Part shown: positions 61,251 through 64,000 of the stretch, piece after piece
Position numbering within the stretch: the stretch's first letter is position 1
Layout of the letters: every line of letters begins with the position of its first letter
From: Hyphomonadaceae bacterium
GTDB taxonomy: Bacteria; Pseudomonadota; Alphaproteobacteria; Caulobacterales; Aquidulcibacteraceae
Assembly: GCA_016791385.1 (NCBI GenBank)
Contig: JAEUMR010000022.1
Coordinates: 31,980-95,979 of the forward strand
Length of the DNA: 64,000 nucleotides
Direction: 5' to 3'
The notes under the pieces: model-generated
The model's input: only the letters and a program-made list of their open reading frames with translations
What the model was told of the DNA's origin: nothing
Database searches by the model: none
Translations under genes and position numbers: made by a program

Positions 61251-62173
61251 TGAGCGGGCCTCTTACTCTCCGCTTCACGACGCAGGCGCAGCTCGACATC
61301 CGCCGCATCACCAGCGACTTGTCAGAGTTGCAGGGCCAAGTCGCGTCCGGCGCCGCGGCGAAGGACTTGCAGGGCTTTGGCGGCGCCTCCTCGCGCCTGC
61401 TCAACGCGCAAACGCTGAAAGCCAACGCCGATTCCCGCGCATCCTTGATCAATCAGCTGCAGGCGCGCTTTGGCGTGCAGGGCGCAGCCCTTGGCCAGGT
61501 CGCCGAGGCGTCCAACCTGCTGGCGCAATCGATCCGCGAAGCGATCAGCGCCAACGACGGCCGCGGCATCGCTACCGAACTTGACCTCTCATTCGCCAGC
61601 ATCGTCTCGGCCCTCAACGAAACCTGGAACGGCCAGCCGCTGTTTGCCGGCGAACGGCAGGGCGCTGGGCCGATCAAGGTCAAGACACTTGATGACCTCG
61701 TCGCGGCGGTTGGCCCGCAGGACATCTTCGATGAAGCGACGCGCCACCAGGTCGCCGATCTTGGCGCAGGCGATCCCATCGTGGTGTCAGCGAAGGCCTC
61801 GGAGCTTTCCCAGGGCGTGTTCGACGCGCTCAAGGATCTGAAGCTGATGATCAATGGCGCTGGCGGCACCATCGGCCAGCCGATCACGGCGACGCAGGTC
61901 GCCCAGCTGCAGAATATCGCTGACCGACTCGACATTCAGGCGAACAATTTCACCAATGAGGAAGGCCGCGCCGGCCAGCTGCAGAAGCGCTTCGAGACCG
62001 AGCGTGCGCGCCTCAACGAGCGCTCGAACTTGCTCTTGAAGGAGATCGGCGAGCAGGCCGACGCTGACGTCGCCGCCATCTCGATCAAGCTCAGCAGCCT
62101 GATGACGCAGTACCAAGCTGCGGCCAAAACCTTCTCCGAGCTTTCAAAGCTCACCTTGCTCGACTATCTGTAG
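61250..62173 (+). CDS. flgL: Flagellar hook-associated protein 3, FlgL
   Basis: A 307-residue flagellin-like junction protein. N-terminal helices (RITSDLSELQGQVASGAAAKDLQGFGG) and C-terminal helices (AAISIKLSSLMTQYQAAAKTFSELSKLTLLDYL) follow the flagellin D0/D1 pattern. It is translationally coupled to flgK, the standard FlgK-FlgL pair. It is too short to be flagellin, which is not in this window. Confidence 0.93.
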   Translation: MSGPLTLRFTTQAQLDIRRITSDLSELQGQVASGAAAKDLQGFGGASSRLLNAQTLKANADSRASLINQLQARFGVQGAALGQVAEASNLLAQSIREAISANDGRGIATELDLSFASIVSALNETWNGQPLFAGERQGAGPIKVKTLDDLVAAVGPQDIFDEATRHQVADLGAGDPIVVSAKASELSQGVFDALKDLKLMINGAGGTIGQPITATQVAQLQNIADRLDIQANNFTNEEGRAGQLQKRFETERARLNERSNLLLKEIGEQADADVAAISIKLSSLMTQYQAAAKTFSELSKLTLLDYL

Positions 62174-62180
62174 GCCTTCG

Positions 62181-62201
62181 CCCTGGGCCTTGACCCCAGG
62201 G
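62181..62201 (+). other. Hairpin just before mnmA
   Basis: CCCTGGG-ccttgac-CCCAGGG is a perfect 7-bp stem with no T-run, and its right arm touches the ggggagga ribosome-binding site of mnmA. It could affect mnmA translation or end flgL transcripts weakly. Confidence 0.4.
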
Positions 62202-62211
62202 GGAGGACAAG

Positions 62212-63372
62212 ATGACCGAAACCGCACTCGCCGCGCCGCCTGACCGCGCGCGCACCCTCAATTCCCTCGGCTTCGCCAAGCCCCCGCGCGAGACGCGCGT
62301 CGTCGCCGCCATGTCCGGCGGCGTCGATTCCTCCGTCGTCGCGGCGATGCTGAAGCGCGAGGGCTATGACGTCGTCGGTGTGACGCTGCAGCTCTATGAT
62401 CATGGCGCGGCCGTGAACAAGCCGGGCGCATGCTGCGCCGGGCAGGACATCCACGACGCGCGCCGTGTCGCCGATTCCTGCGGCTTCCCGCACTACGTGC
62501 TCGACTACGAAAGCCGCTTCCGCAACGCGGTGATGGAAGATTTCGCCGACACCTATCTCGCGGGCGCAACGCCAATCCCGTGCGTGCGCTGCAATCAGAC
62601 TGTGAAGTTCAAGGATCTGAAGCGCGTAGCGGAAGATCTCGGGGCCGACTGCCTCGTCACCGGCCATTACGTGCAACGTATCGACGGTCCGCACGGACCC
62701 GAATTGCACCGCGCCGCCGACGCCAGCCGCGACCAGACCTATTTCCTGTTCGCCACGACGCGCGATCAGCTCGCCTATCTGCGCTTTCCGCTTGGCGGCA
62801 TGCCGAAGGCGAAAGTACGCGCGCTGGCCGACGAACTCGGCCTGCGCGTCGCCGCCAAACCGGACAGCCAGGACATCTGCTTCGTGCCGAACGGCAAGTA
62901 CCAAGCCGTCGTCGAAAAACTGCGTCCCGGCGCCTTCGAGCCCGGCGAGATCGTGCATATCGATGGCCGCGTCATGGGCGCTCATAACGGCGTCATCAAT
63001 TTCACCGTCGGCCAGCGCCGCGGGCTCGGCATCGCCACCGGCGAGCCCTTGTTCGTGGTGAAGCTCGACGCAGCGAACAAGCGCGTCATCGTCGGCCCGC
63101 GCGAAGCGCTGGGCGTTAGCCGCATCGCGTTGAAGGACGTGAACTGGATTGGCGGGCCTGTCGTCAGCGAAGATGAACTCGATGGCCGCGATATTCTCGT
63201 GCGCGTACGCTCGACGCGCCCGCCCGTGCCGGGCAGGCTCGGCATCGGCGCGGGCTGGTCGGTCTTGCTTGACGCGCCGGAAGAGGGCGTAGCGCCAGGA
63301 CAAGCCGCCGTCTTCTATGACCCGCATTCCACGCGCGTTCTCGGCGGCGGCTGGATCGTGGCGACCGAATGA
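62212..63372 (+). CDS. mnmA: tRNA-specific 2-thiouridylase MnmA
   Basis: A 386-residue enzyme that installs the 2-thio group on U34 of Lys, Glu and Gln tRNAs. The PP-loop [16 protein letters not shown] is at ~31-46, the nucleophile Cys is in [13 protein letters not shown], and the second Cys is in [13 protein letters not shown]. The start ATG 62212 follows gggaggacaag. It overlaps the next hydrolase by 4 bp. Not flagellar; it simply borders the island. Confidence 0.97.
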   Translation: MTETALAAPPDRARTLNSLGFAKPPRETRVVAAMSGGVDSSVVAAMLKREGYDVVGVTLQLYDHGAAVNKPGACCAGQDIHDARRVADSCGFPHYVLDYESRFRNAVMEDFADTYLAGATPIPCVRCNQTVKFKDLKRVAEDLGADCLVTGHYVQRIDGPHGPELHRAADASRDQTYFLFATTRDQLAYLRFPLGGMPKAKVRALADELGLRVAAKPDSQDICFVPNGKYQAVVEKLRPGAFEPGEIVHIDGRVMGAHNGVINFTVGQRRGLGIATGEPLFVVKLDAANKRVIVGPREALGVSRIALKDVNWIGGPVVSEDELDGRDILVRVRSTRPPVPGRLGIGAGWSVLLDAPEEGVAPGQAAVFYDPHSTRVLGGGWIVATE

Positions 63373-64000
63373 GCATCGACGAACAAGCCCGCGCGTTGCT
63401 GGATGAAGTGATGACGCCGAAGCGCCGCGCGCGCCCGCGCATCGCCGAGCCGCTGCGCAACGCGCAAGACTTCGAAATCGATACGCCGACCGGAAAGGTG
63501 GCCGCGTGGCGCTTGGGCGAGGGCCCTGCGGTTCTGTGCGTGCACGGGTGGCAGGATGACAATTCGCTGTGGAGCCCGCTGATCCAGTCGCTGAGCGACA
63601 TGGGCATTGCCGCCGTGGCGTTCGACCTTCCCGGGCACGGCTATTCGCAGGGCGATCGCTGCTCGCCAGCTGCTGCGGCGGCCGCAATCGACGCCGTCAC
63701 GCGAGCGCTTGGCCCGATCGAGGCGGTCGTCACCCATTCCTTCGGCGGCCCCGCGACCGGGCTGGCGCTGATGAATGGCTTCAGCGTGCGCCGCGCCGTG
63801 CTGATCGCCGCGCCGCGCGGGCGCAACAAGCGCTGGTTTCACCTCGCCGAGGAGCGCGGCCTGCCGGAGGAGATCGTGCATCGCGCACGTGAACTCTACG
63901 CCGCTGACGTGGGGCCGGCGCTTGCCAGCTTCGACCTCGCCGCGGTTGCGCCTTCGGTGGAGACGCTCGTCATCCATTCCATGGATGATGACGCGGTTGA
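63369..64000 (+). CDS. Alpha/beta hydrolase, N-terminal part (3' truncated by window edge)
   Basis: About 210 residues are visible. The start ATG overlaps the mnmA stop (ATGA). [14 protein letters not shown] is the oxyanion motif, [11 protein letters not shown] follows, and [13 protein letters not shown] is the nucleophile elbow with Ser. The frame is open to the end of the window, so the catalytic His is probably beyond it (the last residues [10 protein letters not shown] look like the strand before the acid residue). Substrate unknown; it may be a general esterase. Confidence 0.88.
   Translation, partial: MSIDEQARALLDEVMTPKRRARPRIAEPLRNAQDFEIDTPTGKVAAWRLGEGPAVLCVHGWQDDNSLWSPLIQSLSDMGIAAVAFDLPGHGYSQGDRCSPAAAAAAIDAVTRALGPIEAVVTHSFGGPATGLALMNGFSVRRAVLIAAPRGRNKRWFHLAEERGLPEEIVHRARELYAADVGPALASFDLAAVAPSVETLVIHSMDDDAV

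Overview
This is a GC-rich alphaproteobacterial chromosome segment, most likely from Caulobacterales or a close relative (Hyphomonadaceae/Terricaulis/Vitreimonas-like). The evidence is a CtrA cell-cycle regulator, its antagonist SciP, a fliF-fliG-fliH(flbE)-fliN-flbD order like that of Caulobacter, FixLJ-FixK oxygen signalling, an imuA-imuB-dnaE2 SOS cassette with an alphaproteobacterial LexA box, and a divergent zinc-ribbon/FYDL-type gene next to aroA. The genus is inferred, not demonstrated.

Region 1 (1-10.3 kb): the end of a TonB-dependent receptor with a clear terminator; an acyl-CoA ligase and alpha/beta-hydrolase pair; then an oxygen-response cluster. That cluster holds a FixK-type regulator, a heme-PAS FixL kinase, FixJ, a stand-alone receiver, a flavodoxin-fold oxidoreductase and two tandem universal stress proteins with a candidate FixK box. 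A formamidase-like hydrolase and a stand-alone Lrp effector domain follow.

Region 2 (10.3-19.4 kb): an RND efflux system (TetR, adaptor, inner-membrane pump on the minus strand, outer-membrane factor divergent) with a palindromic operator, a large membrane M28 peptidase and tRNA-Ser(CGA).

Region 3 (19.4-27.3 kb): the least ordinary part. Three minus-strand genes encode a secreted or anchored protein made of about 50 alanine-rich decapeptide repeats, a 1019-residue secreted gluzincin peptidase/beta-propeller/putative outer-membrane barrel protein, and a PrsW-type intramembrane protease. A PAS-LuxR regulator and a LysR regulator lie upstream.

Region 4 (27.3-36.2 kb): mscL; ihfB, rpsA and cmk, with aroA further along. 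The usual aroA-cmk neighbourhood is split by a Baeyer-Villiger-type monooxygenase and a dicarboxylate/amino-acid symporter on the other strand. tRNA-Ala(GGC) and a frameshifted RHS/YD-repeat remnant follow.

Region 5 (36.2-43.6 kb): SOS mutagenesis genes dnaE2, imuB and imuA with a LexA box, then an exported amidohydrolase.

Region 6 (43.6-62.2 kb): ctrA and a flagellar island (fliI, fliJ, flhG, flhA, flbD, fliN, fliH, fliG, fliF, sciP, flgE, flgD, fliK, flgK, flgL). Candidate CtrA sites lie before early genes and a well-formed sigma-54 promoter lies before flgK, which fits the Caulobacter-style hierarchy. A 46-codon ORF with a strong ribosome-binding site sits between flhG and flhA. The window ends with mnmA and a truncated alpha/beta hydrolase.

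No CRISPR array, transposase, integrase or phage gene was recognised.
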